This document shows, in pieces, positions 17,214 through 26,083 of a stretch of DNA of 57,750 nt. Within the stretch, counting starts at the first letter, position 1. Each line of letters opens with the position of its first letter. The DNA lies in assembly GCA_964581605.1 (NCBI GenBank), contig CAZOPF010000026.1, positions 1-57,750 on the forward strand. The letters run 5' to 3'. Under the pieces are notes generated by a model. The model worked only from the letters and a program-made list of their open reading frames with translations. It had not been told where the DNA came from and ran no database searches. The stretch is from CAADGU01 sp964581605. Its GTDB lineage: Bacteria; Chloroflexota; Anaerolineae; Promineifilales; Promineifilaceae. The position numbers were made by a program, and so were the translations under genes.

Positions 17214-17875
17214 CCGGCATGTTAATACGCTCTATCTGCCCCGTTTCCCGGTCAAACAAATAGCCCCGCATGTAGCTGGCATAAGCCTCGTCTATTGCAT
17301 CCGCCGTCAAACGGCCGTTGGAAACAAAGGCAATGGCGCGGCCGTCGGCCGACAGAACGGGCATGTTGTTCCAGCTACTGCTCCACGGGCTTTGGGTTGG
17401 TTGGGGGGGCGGTAGGTCGGTTAGTGGCGCTGGTGTGGCCGTCGCCCCGGCTACCTGGAAGCTGGTCTCGTCGGGCAGGGTGAACTGCAAACAGGCTACT
17501 CCACGCGCATGAACAAATTGAAGCTGCCATTCAGTGGTCTGGTCTGGTGATGGCGGATAAAGGTCATCTTGCATGGTGAAACGGCCGTTTTCATCCACAG
17601 ACGACTGAGCAGGCCCATAGGTTATCACGGCCGTGTCCTGGTTATGCAGCCGCGTGTAAATCAGGGTAGGTACGTCTCCTGGTTGCAACCCTTCCACAGT
17701 CACTTCCACGCGGTTATCGGAAAGCGGTGTGACTGACGGCAATCTCGGTGACGACAATTTCAGTGCTGGCGATGGGGGTACGGGTGGGTACGGCCGTTGC
17801 CAGATCAGCGGCTGGTTCGGTTACGGCCGTGCAGCCCACGAGCAAGAGTAATAGCAAAGCGATTATTTGTTTCAT
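17191..17875 (-). pseudogene. Small lipoprotein gene interrupted by a frameshift
   Basis: A start at 17875 (GAGGAC upstream) opens a lipoprotein signal with lipobox LLLVGCTAV, but this frame stops at 17714. A second frame overlapping it from about 17757 continues to 17191 with the sequence SDNRVEVTVEGLQPGDVP and one propeller-like motif (VLSADGRAIAFVSNGR). Joining the frames between about 17720 and 17745 needs one base lost or gained and gives one lipoprotein of about 227 residues. This may be a true mutation or an assembly error. It resembles its neighbours (same lipobox and TAVPTRT linker), so it is a shortened relative of the 938-residue lipoprotein next to it. Confidence 0.65.
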
Positions 17876-17933
17876 GTCCTCGATTCCCTTTTGGGGCAAA
17901 TGTAACAAAGAAGTGATCTTGTATGGTATTACC

Positions 17934-20750
17934 CTATTCATTGGTTAACTGCACCGTTTGCAAGAGGTGGACAAAAAGCTGTTCGTATTGATCCTGCCCT
18001 TCAAATGGGTTTTGTATGTTATAAGGCGTGAGGGCGAAGGAAAGGTAACGGCCGTCCCCTTCAAAAAACATGGTTAGCGCCCCCTCGGCAGAGGGGATAG
18101 CGGTGGTGCGGTATACGGTGTGGGAACCAATAACCTCTTGAGCATACGCAAATGTCTGTTGCAATTCAGGGCTTAACCAGGCCGTCACCGCTTCTGGGAA
18201 CGGCCGTCCGTCCGGGTTTGGGTATTCGGTGGCGAAAATCACATACTTGATAGGTTGAGTTCCTTCGCCAAATGACTCAGGGGAGAGGAAATAAACAAAA
18301 CCCTCCTGTTCGGCAACTGCCCAAGTTGCTGGATATTGCACCGAATACTCTTCATCTTGATAGGATAGCCACCCCAGATCGTTAGATGATACGGCCGTAG
18401 CTGCTAAACCCACCACATCTACCAACACCCCATTGGCTGCCAATGGTTGCAGCGTTCCGCCTGGCTGTGCTGCCAGCAGCCAGAAGGAGGTAAGGTACTG
18501 TTCACCACTAATAACCAGATAAGCATCATCGGCCGTCCAACGCAAGTCACCCACTTTATCTCTGGCCAGTCTGCCCCCCAGGTGTTGCTCGCCTGTTTCC
18601 AGGTCAAATATGAAGATGTTACCTGCTTCATCTGGCAAAACATACGCCAATCGTTGTCCATTGTGCGAGATGGCCCAGTTGTTAAGGTAGGTTTGGCTAA
18701 TGCGGTAAATTTCTTCCCCGGTGACTGTCATCAGGTGCATCCCCTCTGACCTGTTGACTAATATCTGGTTCTGGCCCGGTTGCCAGGTAGCCCATCCCTG
18801 TGTCTCTGACCAGACAGGCTCGCCCGCCAGGTTAATGACTTCTTGGTGGAGCAGCAGATATTGGCTATCTGGCGACCACTGAATTTCACTGGCAATATGC
18901 TCAATGGACAAAAATGGGCGGCGGGTCAGTTCAAAAGCTGGTTCGCCATTGGTGGGTGCCAGCCAGAGAACTTCGGTTTGTTGGGGGTAGCCGGTTTCGT
19001 CCACACCCGCCGGTTCCAAAGTAATGACGGCAATCCAACGGCCGTCTGGCGACCAGCGAACCCACAAATCTACCAGGTTTGGGTGAGTGAAAAGGGGGGT
19101 AGGCACGGCCGTTCCGTCCGTCACATCCAGGGTGTAGAGAACGCCATCGTCGGCAAAAGTGATGGCCTGGCTGTCTGGACTCCAGGTAAAGGGGCGAGCC
19201 TGCGGCCATAGCTGGTGCAATTGGCCGCTTGCCAGATCAGCCAGCCAGAAACCCACGCCCAGATCCCCGGAAGGGTTGTCATAGCCACCAGTGCCGGGCA
19301 GCGCCAGGTAACGGCCGTCTGGCGATGGCTGTGGCGCAAAGTTGTTAAAGTATAAACCTGGGCCATCTGGCAATTGGGCGTTAGGGCCGTAAAACGTCCC
19401 AAACATAGGCTGATCAAAGGGGGGCACAGCCGGTAAAGCCCGCAGCGCCCAATAAAGCTCATTCCCAACCGACTGCCTTTCGCTGTAGAGTAGCAGATTG
19501 CCGGGTGGCAGTTGGGTAGGTATGGGCGCAGTGGTGACGGCCGCAGGTGTGGGAGAAGGGAGTGAGAGAGGCGTCGGGGTGGGTACGGCCGTAACGGTTA
19601 TTTCAATGTTGTCATTGGGCAGCATTGCCGGGTCTATGGGTTGGGAATGATTGAAGGCCAGTTGGTTGCCGTCGGGCGACCAGAGCGGATACCAGTCACG
19701 GCCGTCGTTGAAGGTCAGCCGTGTGGGGTTTGAGCCGTCCGCATTCATCACATAAATCTCTTCGTTGCCGTCCCGGTCTGAGGTAAAGGCGATTCTCGTG
19801 CCGTCCGGCGACCACTGCGGCCAATCATCGCCAGAGAAGTGATTGCTGAGATTACGTAAGTTGCCACCATCGGCATTGACCACAAAAATATCAAAAGCAT
19901 CCTGGTGGTGGCCTTCCACCTGATTGGCTTTGAACAGCAGTTGTGTGCCATCCGGTGACCAGCCAATGTTGCCCAGCAGTCCGGGCATTTGGGTCAGGCG
20001 CGTGGGGTTACGGCCGTCTGCCGCCATCACGTACAAACCGGAACGGCCGCCTCTGATAGAAGTGAAAGCAATTTTGCTTTTATCCGGCGACCAAACTGGT
20101 TCACTATCCTCACCTGCATGTGCGGTCAGGTTATGCAGATGGGAACCGTCAGTGTTTACCGCGTAAATATCCCAGGAATACTCCTCAGCCGTCGCCTCTG
20201 CATAAGCGGAAAAGAGGAGCTGCTGCCCATCTGGCGACCACGAAGGCCAATAAATCTCTTGCAGATCAGTGGTCAGCCGTTTCAGGTTTTGGCCGTCTGG
20301 CTGTATGACGTACAACCCTGGATCGCTATAGTTGCTTGATTGATAGGCAGTAAAGGCAATGCGCTGACCGTCAGGAGACCAGATTGGCGATGAAGCGGCA
20401 AGTTGCTCTGGAGTAAGCAACCTTTGTTCTCCACTGGATACATCTATGGTGTAAATAGCTGAGATGCCATTTGATGAGGCAGAAAAGGTTAGTTGACGGC
20501 CGTCCAGCGACCAACCAGACACGTAAGGCTCATTGGCTTCAATCAAGGGTCGTTGATTGCTACTATCGGCGTTGATGATGTAAACGGCCGTGCTACCTTC
20601 CGCTACCGATTCCTGAACGGCTATTTCTTCCACTTCTTCGGCAGGGGTTTCTGGTACGGCCGTGCGCGTGGGCGCAACAGTCACGTTGGTGTTGGGTACG
20701 GCCGTGCAGCCAACCAGAAAAAGTAATATCAAAACAATTATCGGTTTCAT
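17934..20750 (-). CDS. Large lipoprotein with TolB/PD40 beta-propeller repeats
   Basis: This 938-residue protein starts at an ATG with AAGGAG upstream. The signal peptide ends in lipobox LFLVGCTAV. Residues about 60-380 hold at least seven PD40 repeats of the form WSPDGxxIAF, alternating with strands such as IYVMNADGSNPTRLT, which is the TolB propeller pattern. A proline/threonine linker (about 385-420) leads to a second propeller-like half and a C-terminal region of about 160 residues (YQDEEYSVQYPATWAV) that resembles a domain found alone in other lipoproteins. Nothing catalytic is visible. Many PDGR motifs are encoded by GACGGCCGT, so this gene is rich in the iterated palindrome. Confidence 0.85.
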   Translation of the reverse strand: MKPIIVLILLFLVGCTAVPNTNVTVAPTRTAVPETPAEEVEEIAVQESVAEGSTAVYIINADSSNQRPLIEANEPYVSGWSLDGRQLTFSASSNGISAIYTIDVSSGEQRLLTPEQLAASSPIWSPDGQRIAFTAYQSSNYSDPGLYVIQPDGQNLKRLTTDLQEIYWPSWSPDGQQLLFSAYAEATAEEYSWDIYAVNTDGSHLHNLTAHAGEDSEPVWSPDKSKIAFTSIRGGRSGLYVMAADGRNPTRLTQMPGLLGNIGWSPDGTQLLFKANQVEGHHQDAFDIFVVNADGGNLRNLSNHFSGDDWPQWSPDGTRIAFTSDRDGNEEIYVMNADGSNPTRLTFNDGRDWYPLWSPDGNQLAFNHSQPIDPAMLPNDNIEITVTAVPTPTPLSLPSPTPAAVTTAPIPTQLPPGNLLLYSERQSVGNELYWALRALPAVPPFDQPMFGTFYGPNAQLPDGPGLYFNNFAPQPSPDGRYLALPGTGGYDNPSGDLGVGFWLADLASGQLHQLWPQARPFTWSPDSQAITFADDGVLYTLDVTDGTAVPTPLFTHPNLVDLWVRWSPDGRWIAVITLEPAGVDETGYPQQTEVLWLAPTNGEPAFELTRRPFLSIEHIASEIQWSPDSQYLLLHQEVINLAGEPVWSETQGWATWQPGQNQILVNRSEGMHLMTVTGEEIYRISQTYLNNWAISHNGQRLAYVLPDEAGNIFIFDLETGEQHLGGRLARDKVGDLRWTADDAYLVISGEQYLTSFWLLAAQPGGTLQPLAANGVLVDVVGLAATAVSSNDLGWLSYQDEEYSVQYPATWAVAEQEGFVYFLSPESFGEGTQPIKYVIFATEYPNPDGRPFPEAVTAWLSPELQQTFAYAQEVIGSHTVYRTTAIPSAEGALTMFFEGDGRYLSFALTPYNIQNPFEGQDQYEQLFVHLLQTVQLTNE

Positions 20751-20759
20751 GTTTGCTCC

Positions 20760-23018
20760 TTAAGGGTAGCTGACCGGCCAGACGCGGATGACGCCATCTA
20801 CACCCAGAGCGGCCAGGTAACGGCCGTCGGGCGACCAGCTAATCTGCAAAATGTCATTACCCACCGGCAGCCGCTCGATGAATTGGCCTGACTGCCAAAA
20901 AAGGATGTCTACTTCGCGGCCAATGCTACCGCTGTCGTTTTGCCGGGCAAAAAAAAGGCCGTTGGGCGCGTAAGCATGGCCGCCTACATTGTTTGCCCAG
21001 CCGATGGTCTGTTCCCCGGTACGTACATGCCACTGCGTCAGGCGAGTGTCATACTGCGCTTCGGCGGTAAGCAAGGTGTCATCTGAAACCCAGGCGGCCA
21101 GTTGATGTTCCGTCAACCAGCGAATGACACTGCCTGTTCCCCGATCATAAATTGCAATTTTGGCCTGGCTGGCTTCGGGGCGAACCATATTTTCCAGGGC
21201 GACCAGATTGCCGTCGGGGTTGAAGGCTGCCAACAGTACGCCAAAATCGTACCCGGCGCGGACGGTTTGGGAGCGGAATGTTTCCTGGTAATCGCCAACG
21301 GCCGTTCGCTCCCACAAAATCAACTCGCCTGTTTCTTCTTTGGCGCCGGCCGTCACCAGGGCAGAGCTATCGGGCGACCAGATGATGCGGCGAATAGATG
21401 AATCGGCGGGATAACCTTCCAACACGGCCGTAACCACCCCGGTCAATGGGTCAGCCAGGCGCACCTGATTGCCAGAACCATAAGCCAGCAGCAAGCTATC
21501 GGGCGAGAAAGCATCACGAGGCAAGGAAGTAGCCTCTGGCAGGCGGGTGAGTAGCTGTTGCGTTTCCACATCGTAGATGGCAATGTCGCCATTTTCCCAA
21601 TCCAGCAGGGCGATGAGACGGCCGTCCGCACTGAGCGCCGGTATGCCACCAAAGATGTCAAAGTTAGCTTCTAAGCTACCTGATGCCACATCCCACACGG
21701 CCGTGCTGAGATAGCGATTGAACGCAGCGATTTTACGGCCGTCGGCCGACCAGACGATGTGATACAACGGGGCAATGACCGGGATGGTGCTGAAGGTTTC
21801 TTCGGCCACTAATTGCACATCGGGTTGCGGTGTCCAGCGGGTGAGACGGCCGTCACGGTACAGCGACGTAATGGTATTGCCGTCACAAATGGCGGCCATA
21901 CGATGGGGATTTTCCCCTTCCAATTCCGGTAAGACGCCATCTTCCCCTTGTTGCCCGGCCAGTTCGCCTGTAGCCACATCCCATACTTTGAAGGGATAAA
22001 AGTCACTGTAAAAACCGAAGCCGCCTTTGCTGCACAGGGTACGGCCGTCGGCACTAAACGCCAGAGGGTCGCCGGTTTGAATAGGGCTGAAACTGAGCGG
22101 GCTGCCGGGCAACCGGTTTTGTACTTCAAAAGTAGTGGCGTCGAGCAAATGAATTTCGTTGCCGGTAGCCAGCGCCAGCGTACTGCCAGATGGCGCGCCG
22201 CCCGGCGACCAGGCAACGGCGTAGGAATCGTAACAACCGTCTTCGTGAGCCAGGGGTAGAAATGTGTCACCGGTCGTTACGTTGACTATTCGGCCACAAA
22301 CTTCGTTCAGGGAAGGCAGGGTAATAGCCTGGCTGTCCGGCGACCAGACCAGATACGGCCGTGTGCCTTCATCCAGTTTTGTGCCAGGAACTTCTGTTAC
22401 TACGCCGTCGGCTATGTTCAACAGGTAAATGGGGTCGCCACGATGGGGGCCGATGAATTGGAAGGCGATGGTACGGCCGTCGGGCGACCAGGCCACATCC
22501 CCCCAATAAGCGTTTGGCTGCGACCTGGCAAATGATTGCGCCTGCCCGGTGGCGGCGTTTACCACCACAATCGAGCCATCGGTTAGGGCAGCGGCGACGG
22601 CCGTGCCTTGTGGATGTACGGTGACGGCAATGAACGGCACGCCAAACTGGACAAACCACTGTTCGGCAGCATTTGCCACGTTGAACAGCGATAGCCCATT
22701 AGCCCAACCAATCACCACCTGCTCGCCGCCGGGTAGAAAAGCGGCGTCTTGCATCACACCGCGCCCCAGCCAGAACGGCTGACCGAACTGGATAGTGGGT
22801 AAGGTGGCTTCACTGGCGGGGGTGGGGCGCGGCGTGGTTTCCGTAAGGGGCACGGCCATTGGTGAGGGAGATGGTAGTGGGAGCGGCGTGGATGTGGGCA
22901 CGCCGGTTGCGGCTACGGTGCGGGTGGGTACGGCCGTGCTGATTTCCGCGTCTGGTACGGCCGTGCAACCTGCCACAATGAAGATCAGCAAAAGGGTGAC
23001 ATGAATTTTAGTAGACAT
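20760..23018 (-). CDS. Lipoprotein with WD40-like repeats
   Basis: This 752-residue protein starts at an ATG with AGAGG upstream; a longer frame exists but lacks a ribosome site. The signal peptide has lipobox IVAGCTAV. The body is a series of WD40-type blades, for example VAWSPDGRTIAFQFIGP, IVWSADGRKIAAFNRYL and ISWSPDGRYLAALGVDG, ending with the typical VIRVWPVSYP strand. It lies 9 bases upstream of the PD40 lipoprotein and is probably co-transcribed with it. Such propellers usually act as binding platforms; no partner can be named. Confidence 0.85.
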   Translation of the reverse strand: MSTKIHVTLLLIFIVAGCTAVPDAEISTAVPTRTVAATGVPTSTPLPLPSPSPMAVPLTETTPRPTPASEATLPTIQFGQPFWLGRGVMQDAAFLPGGEQVVIGWANGLSLFNVANAAEQWFVQFGVPFIAVTVHPQGTAVAAALTDGSIVVVNAATGQAQSFARSQPNAYWGDVAWSPDGRTIAFQFIGPHRGDPIYLLNIADGVVTEVPGTKLDEGTRPYLVWSPDSQAITLPSLNEVCGRIVNVTTGDTFLPLAHEDGCYDSYAVAWSPGGAPSGSTLALATGNEIHLLDATTFEVQNRLPGSPLSFSPIQTGDPLAFSADGRTLCSKGGFGFYSDFYPFKVWDVATGELAGQQGEDGVLPELEGENPHRMAAICDGNTITSLYRDGRLTRWTPQPDVQLVAEETFSTIPVIAPLYHIVWSADGRKIAAFNRYLSTAVWDVASGSLEANFDIFGGIPALSADGRLIALLDWENGDIAIYDVETQQLLTRLPEATSLPRDAFSPDSLLLAYGSGNQVRLADPLTGVVTAVLEGYPADSSIRRIIWSPDSSALVTAGAKEETGELILWERTAVGDYQETFRSQTVRAGYDFGVLLAAFNPDGNLVALENMVRPEASQAKIAIYDRGTGSVIRWLTEHQLAAWVSDDTLLTAEAQYDTRLTQWHVRTGEQTIGWANNVGGHAYAPNGLFFARQNDSGSIGREVDILFWQSGQFIERLPVGNDILQISWSPDGRYLAALGVDGVIRVWPVSYP

Positions 23019-23172
23019 AACATACCTCTTTTGTAGGGCAGAGTGGATACGGCCGTGATTGTTCAGCAAAAGAGGTGTTGCTTACCCAACGAAATGGTAA
23101 CGTAAGCAGGCTTTTTGGGGTACGAAAAAGAAAGCTCACCCCCCTATTCACCAGCCTGTTAGCCTATTAAAA

Positions 23173-23199
23173 GCGAAGAAGTTGAACTTCTCCTGTCAC
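23173..23199. repeat. Small hairpin repeat (GAAGAAGTTGAACTTCTCC type)
   Basis: A short imperfect palindrome lies just before the ThuA-like gene's stop codon, related to those at 14435 and 38005. It could act as a weak transcription stop, although no long T-run follows. Confidence 0.35.
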
Positions 23200-23206
23200 T
23201 AGCTGG

Positions 23207-23866
23207 TCAACTGTCTGGCAAGGCGCCGGCAGCCCAGAGGATGCCCCGCCGTTGAATTTCGCGGGCTTCGGGCACGTCAAAATCATGTGCTTTGTGCCCC
23301 AGGGAGGAGTAAAAAACACGGCCGTGCCCCCACATACGCTTCCACACTACCGGCATCACGCAGCCATTCACCCAGGGTGCATTATCTGTGTGAAAGGTGG
23401 TCGTTGCCAACACCTCATTAGAAGGGTCTACGTGCATATAATACTGCTCCGTGTGCATCCGAAAATCGGCCAATCCACGCATGATGGGGTTGTCGTGATT
23501 TGTAATGTTGACCACATAATCAATGATGTCACCGGGATGGGCCACCCATTGACCGCCTACCATCCATTGGTAATTGGTGTTCTGGCGAAACGAGTCCCCC
23601 ATACCACCATGCCAGCCTGCGATATTAACGCCATGGCTGACGGCCGTTAGCAACCCCGCCTCCTGCTCTTTGGTAATTGTGCCCATTGTCCAACACGGCA
23701 CAATCACATCCAACCCCGCCAAAAAACCCGCATCCAGATACACATCCAGCGTATCACAAATTGCCACTTCAAACCCGGCTGCTTCCAACAGCGGTGCAAA
23801 CAACCGCACACACTTCTCTGGCTCATGCCCTTCCCAACCACCCCAAACCATTAAAGCCTTTTTCAT
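23207..23866 (-). CDS. ThuA-like domain protein
   Basis: This 219-residue protein belongs to the ThuA (trehalose utilisation-like) family with a class I glutamine amidotransferase-like fold. Family features are the N-terminal MVWGGWEGHEPEKC, the loop GWHGGMGDSFR and the C-terminal WGHGRVFYSSLGHKAHDF. The ATG at 23866 has GGGAGA upstream. ThuA-like proteins are linked to sugar metabolism, but the reaction is not settled for most of them. It lies 46 bases downstream of the biotin carrier gene on the same strand and may be part of that operon, though a functional link is not obvious. Confidence 0.82.
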   Translation of the reverse strand: MKKALMVWGGWEGHEPEKCVRLFAPLLEAAGFEVAICDTLDVYLDAGFLAGLDVIVPCWTMGTITKEQEAGLLTAVSHGVNIAGWHGGMGDSFRQNTNYQWMVGGQWVAHPGDIIDYVVNITNHDNPIMRGLADFRMHTEQYYMHVDPSNEVLATTTFHTDNAPWVNGCVMPVVWKRMWGHGRVFYSSLGHKAHDFDVPEAREIQRRGILWAAGALPDS

Positions 23867-23912
23867 CCGTTTATCTCCCAAAACGCAGTAAATGAATCAT
23901 TTTCCTCATCAA

Positions 23913-24428
23913 TTATTCCACATCCTCAGACTCGCTGATCACCACCAGCACCTGGTCTTTCTCCACACTATCCCCCTTGCTCACATTCACCCGGCTCACA
24001 ATGCCATCACGTGGGGCACGCAGTTCATTTTCCATCTTCATGGATTCCAGAATGACCACCTTATCCCCCTGGCGCACCGCATCACCTTCATATACCGCCA
24101 CAGCCACAATGACGCCGGGCATGGGTGAACAGATTTGCGCTTCACCACTGACTGCCGGGGCACTACCTCGCGCCTGTGCCAGCCGGTACATGCGTTCATC
24201 CTGCACCCGCACCGAATACAGCTCACCGCGTGTCAGCACATCCCAACTGTCATCCCGTTCCTGCACCACCGCTTCTAACGACCGATTATTCAGCAGCAAG
24301 GACAGGACGCCATCCTCATGCAGCAGTTGAAAATCCATCTCATACGGCACGCCATTAACAATCACTTCCTGCTCGCTGTCAATCACAATCTCAAACTCTT
24401 TATCATTCACCTTCGCAAAATACTTCAT
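23913..24428 (-). CDS. Biotin carboxyl carrier protein of an acyl-CoA carboxylase
   Basis: This is a 171-residue protein. The C-terminal biotinyl domain carries the biotinylation motif ESMKMENELRAPRDG (modified K in MKM). The preceding region (MKYFAKVNDKEFEIVID start, conserved SLLLNNRS) matches the carrier part of propionyl/acetyl-CoA carboxylases in which carrier and biotin carboxylase are separate polypeptides. The ATG at 24428 is chosen because the longer frame begins inside a short-repeat array. It is the third gene after the carboxyltransferase and biotin carboxylase, so the three form one enzyme. Confidence 0.88.
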   Translation of the reverse strand: MKYFAKVNDKEFEIVIDSEQEVIVNGVPYEMDFQLLHEDGVLSLLLNNRSLEAVVQERDDSWDVLTRGELYSVRVQDERMYRLAQARGSAPAVSGEAQICSPMPGVIVAVAVYEGDAVRQGDKVVILESMKMENELRAPRDGIVSRVNVSKGDSVEKDQVLVVISESEDVE

Positions 24429-24429
24429 A

Positions 24430-24488
24430 TCATCACCCATCACCCACCACTCACCGCTCACTGCTCACTGTTTACTGTTCACTACTCA
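24430..24488. repeat. ACTGCTC-type heptamer array
   Basis: Tandem degenerate heptamers (CACTCACCGCTCACTGCTCA, then CTGTTTACTGTTCACTACTC) fill the spacer between the carrier and biotin carboxylase genes and abut both coding ends. Confidence 0.75.
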
Positions 24489-26006
24489 CCGCCGCAACCG
24501 TTCCCACCGGCTATACCATTTCCAATTGCTCACATCCCGCCCGCCGGGGGCCATAATCTGGCTGGCCTGCTGGCTGCGGCGATGGGCGATCAGGGCGGCC
24601 ATCACGGCCGCTTCCATCTCCCGCGGTGATTCCCGGTCACTCATGCTAAAGCGCTCTTCCACAAAGCGGGTGTCAAACTGGCCTGTCCAAAAGCTGGGCG
24701 TTTCCACCATGTGCTGGTGGAAGGGGATGTTGGTTTGCACGCCCATGATGCGGTATTCGGCCAGGGCACGGCGCATCCGCAAAATGGCTTCGGCGCGGGT
24801 CTCGCCGTAACAAATCAGCTTGCCGATCATGGAATCGTAATAGGGGGTAATTTCAAAACCGGGGTACACGGCCGTGTCCACCCGCACCCCTGGCCCCGTC
24901 GGCACCCGGCTCATCGTCACCTTGCCCGTCGAGGGCAGGTAGTTGTTATACGGGTCTTCGGCGTTGATGCGGCACTCAATTGCCCAGCCGCTCATCTTGA
25001 TCTCTTCCTGCTTGAAGCGCAGCCGCCGCCCGCGCGCAATGCGCAGCATCTCCTGAACAATATCCACGCCCGTCACCAGTTCCGTCACCGGGTGCTCCAC
25101 CTGCAAGCGGGTGTTCATTTCCAGAAAGTAAAAGTTCTTGTTCTTGTCTACCAGAAATTCAATGGTGCCGGCACTGACGTAGTTGACCGCTCTGGCCGCG
25201 GCTACGGCTACTTCGCCCATCCGCCGCCGCAAATCCTCATCCACCGCAAACGAGGGGCACTCTTCAATCACTTTTTGATGGCGGCGCTGCAAGGAGCACT
25301 CCCGTTCACCCAGGTAGATGACGTTGCCGTGCATATCGGCCAGGAGTTGAATTTCAATGTGACGGCCGTCCAAAATCATCTTCTCCAGGTAGACAGTATC
25401 ATCACCAAAAGCGGCCGCCGCCTCCCGCCGCGCCGCGGCAATCGCGTCTGGCAGCGCGGCCGGGTCATACACCGGGCGCATTCCTTTGCCGCCCCCCCCC
25501 GCCGACGCCTTCACCAACACCGGAAAACCAATATCCGGCGCGGCCGCCACCAACTCTTCGTCATTCAGCCCCGGCTCTGTGCCCGGCACCACCGGCACCC
25601 CGGCCTTCTTCACCGTTTCCCGCGCCGACTGTTTATCCCCCATCACTTCAATGGCATAAGGTGGCGGCCCCACAAACACAATCCCCTTATCCTTACACGC
25701 CTGGGCAAATTCCGCCCGCTCCGCCAGAAAACCGTATCCCGGATGAATCGCCTCCGCGCCGGAGCGTTTGGCCGCGTCCAAAATCTTGTCAATGCGTAAA
25801 TAGCTGTCCCGTGCTGGTGGTGGGCCGATGTTGTACGCCTCATCTGCGTAGCGCACATGCAGCGCCTGCCGGTCCGCATCCGAAAAGACGGCCACCGTCT
25901 TAATGCCCAACTCGCGGCACGCCCGCACAATGCGAATAGCAATCTCGCCCCGGTTGGCGATGAGTAATTTGTCAAATCGTTGGAGAAGTAGTTGATCGGT
26001 CGTCAT
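24486..26006 (-). CDS. accC: Biotin carboxylase subunit of acyl-CoA carboxylase
   Basis: This 506-residue ATP-grasp enzyme carboxylates biotin on the carrier protein using bicarbonate and ATP. The N-terminal KLLIANRGEIAIRIVRACRE, the glycine-rich loop KASAGGGGKGMR (about residue 165), and the catalytic EMNTRLQVEHPVTE (about residue 295) are all intact. The length is slightly above the usual 450 residues: the last 50 residues (after FDTRFVEERF) are an extension seen in split acyl-CoA carboxylases. It has no fused biotin domain, which agrees with the separate carrier gene downstream. Confidence 0.93.
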   Translation of the reverse strand: MTTDQLLLQRFDKLLIANRGEIAIRIVRACRELGIKTVAVFSDADRQALHVRYADEAYNIGPPPARDSYLRIDKILDAAKRSGAEAIHPGYGFLAERAEFAQACKDKGIVFVGPPPYAIEVMGDKQSARETVKKAGVPVVPGTEPGLNDEELVAAAPDIGFPVLVKASAGGGGKGMRPVYDPAALPDAIAAARREAAAAFGDDTVYLEKMILDGRHIEIQLLADMHGNVIYLGERECSLQRRHQKVIEECPSFAVDEDLRRRMGEVAVAAARAVNYVSAGTIEFLVDKNKNFYFLEMNTRLQVEHPVTELVTGVDIVQEMLRIARGRRLRFKQEEIKMSGWAIECRINAEDPYNNYLPSTGKVTMSRVPTGPGVRVDTAVYPGFEITPYYDSMIGKLICYGETRAEAILRMRRALAEYRIMGVQTNIPFHQHMVETPSFWTGQFDTRFVEERFSMSDRESPREMEAAVMAALIAHRRSQQASQIMAPGGRDVSNWKWYSRWERLRR

Positions 26007-26011
26007 TCTGC

Positions 26012-26083
26012 AAGAAGTAAGCAGTGAACGGTGAGCAGTAAGCAGTAAGCCCCACCGCTCACTGCATACTGCTTACTGCTCAC
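26012..26083. repeat. ACTGCTC-type heptamer array
   Basis: Units such as GTAAGCAGTGAACGGTGAGC and the complementary CACTGCATACTGCTTACTGC face each other, so the array can form a hairpin in the spacer between the carboxyltransferase and biotin carboxylase genes. Confidence 0.75.
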
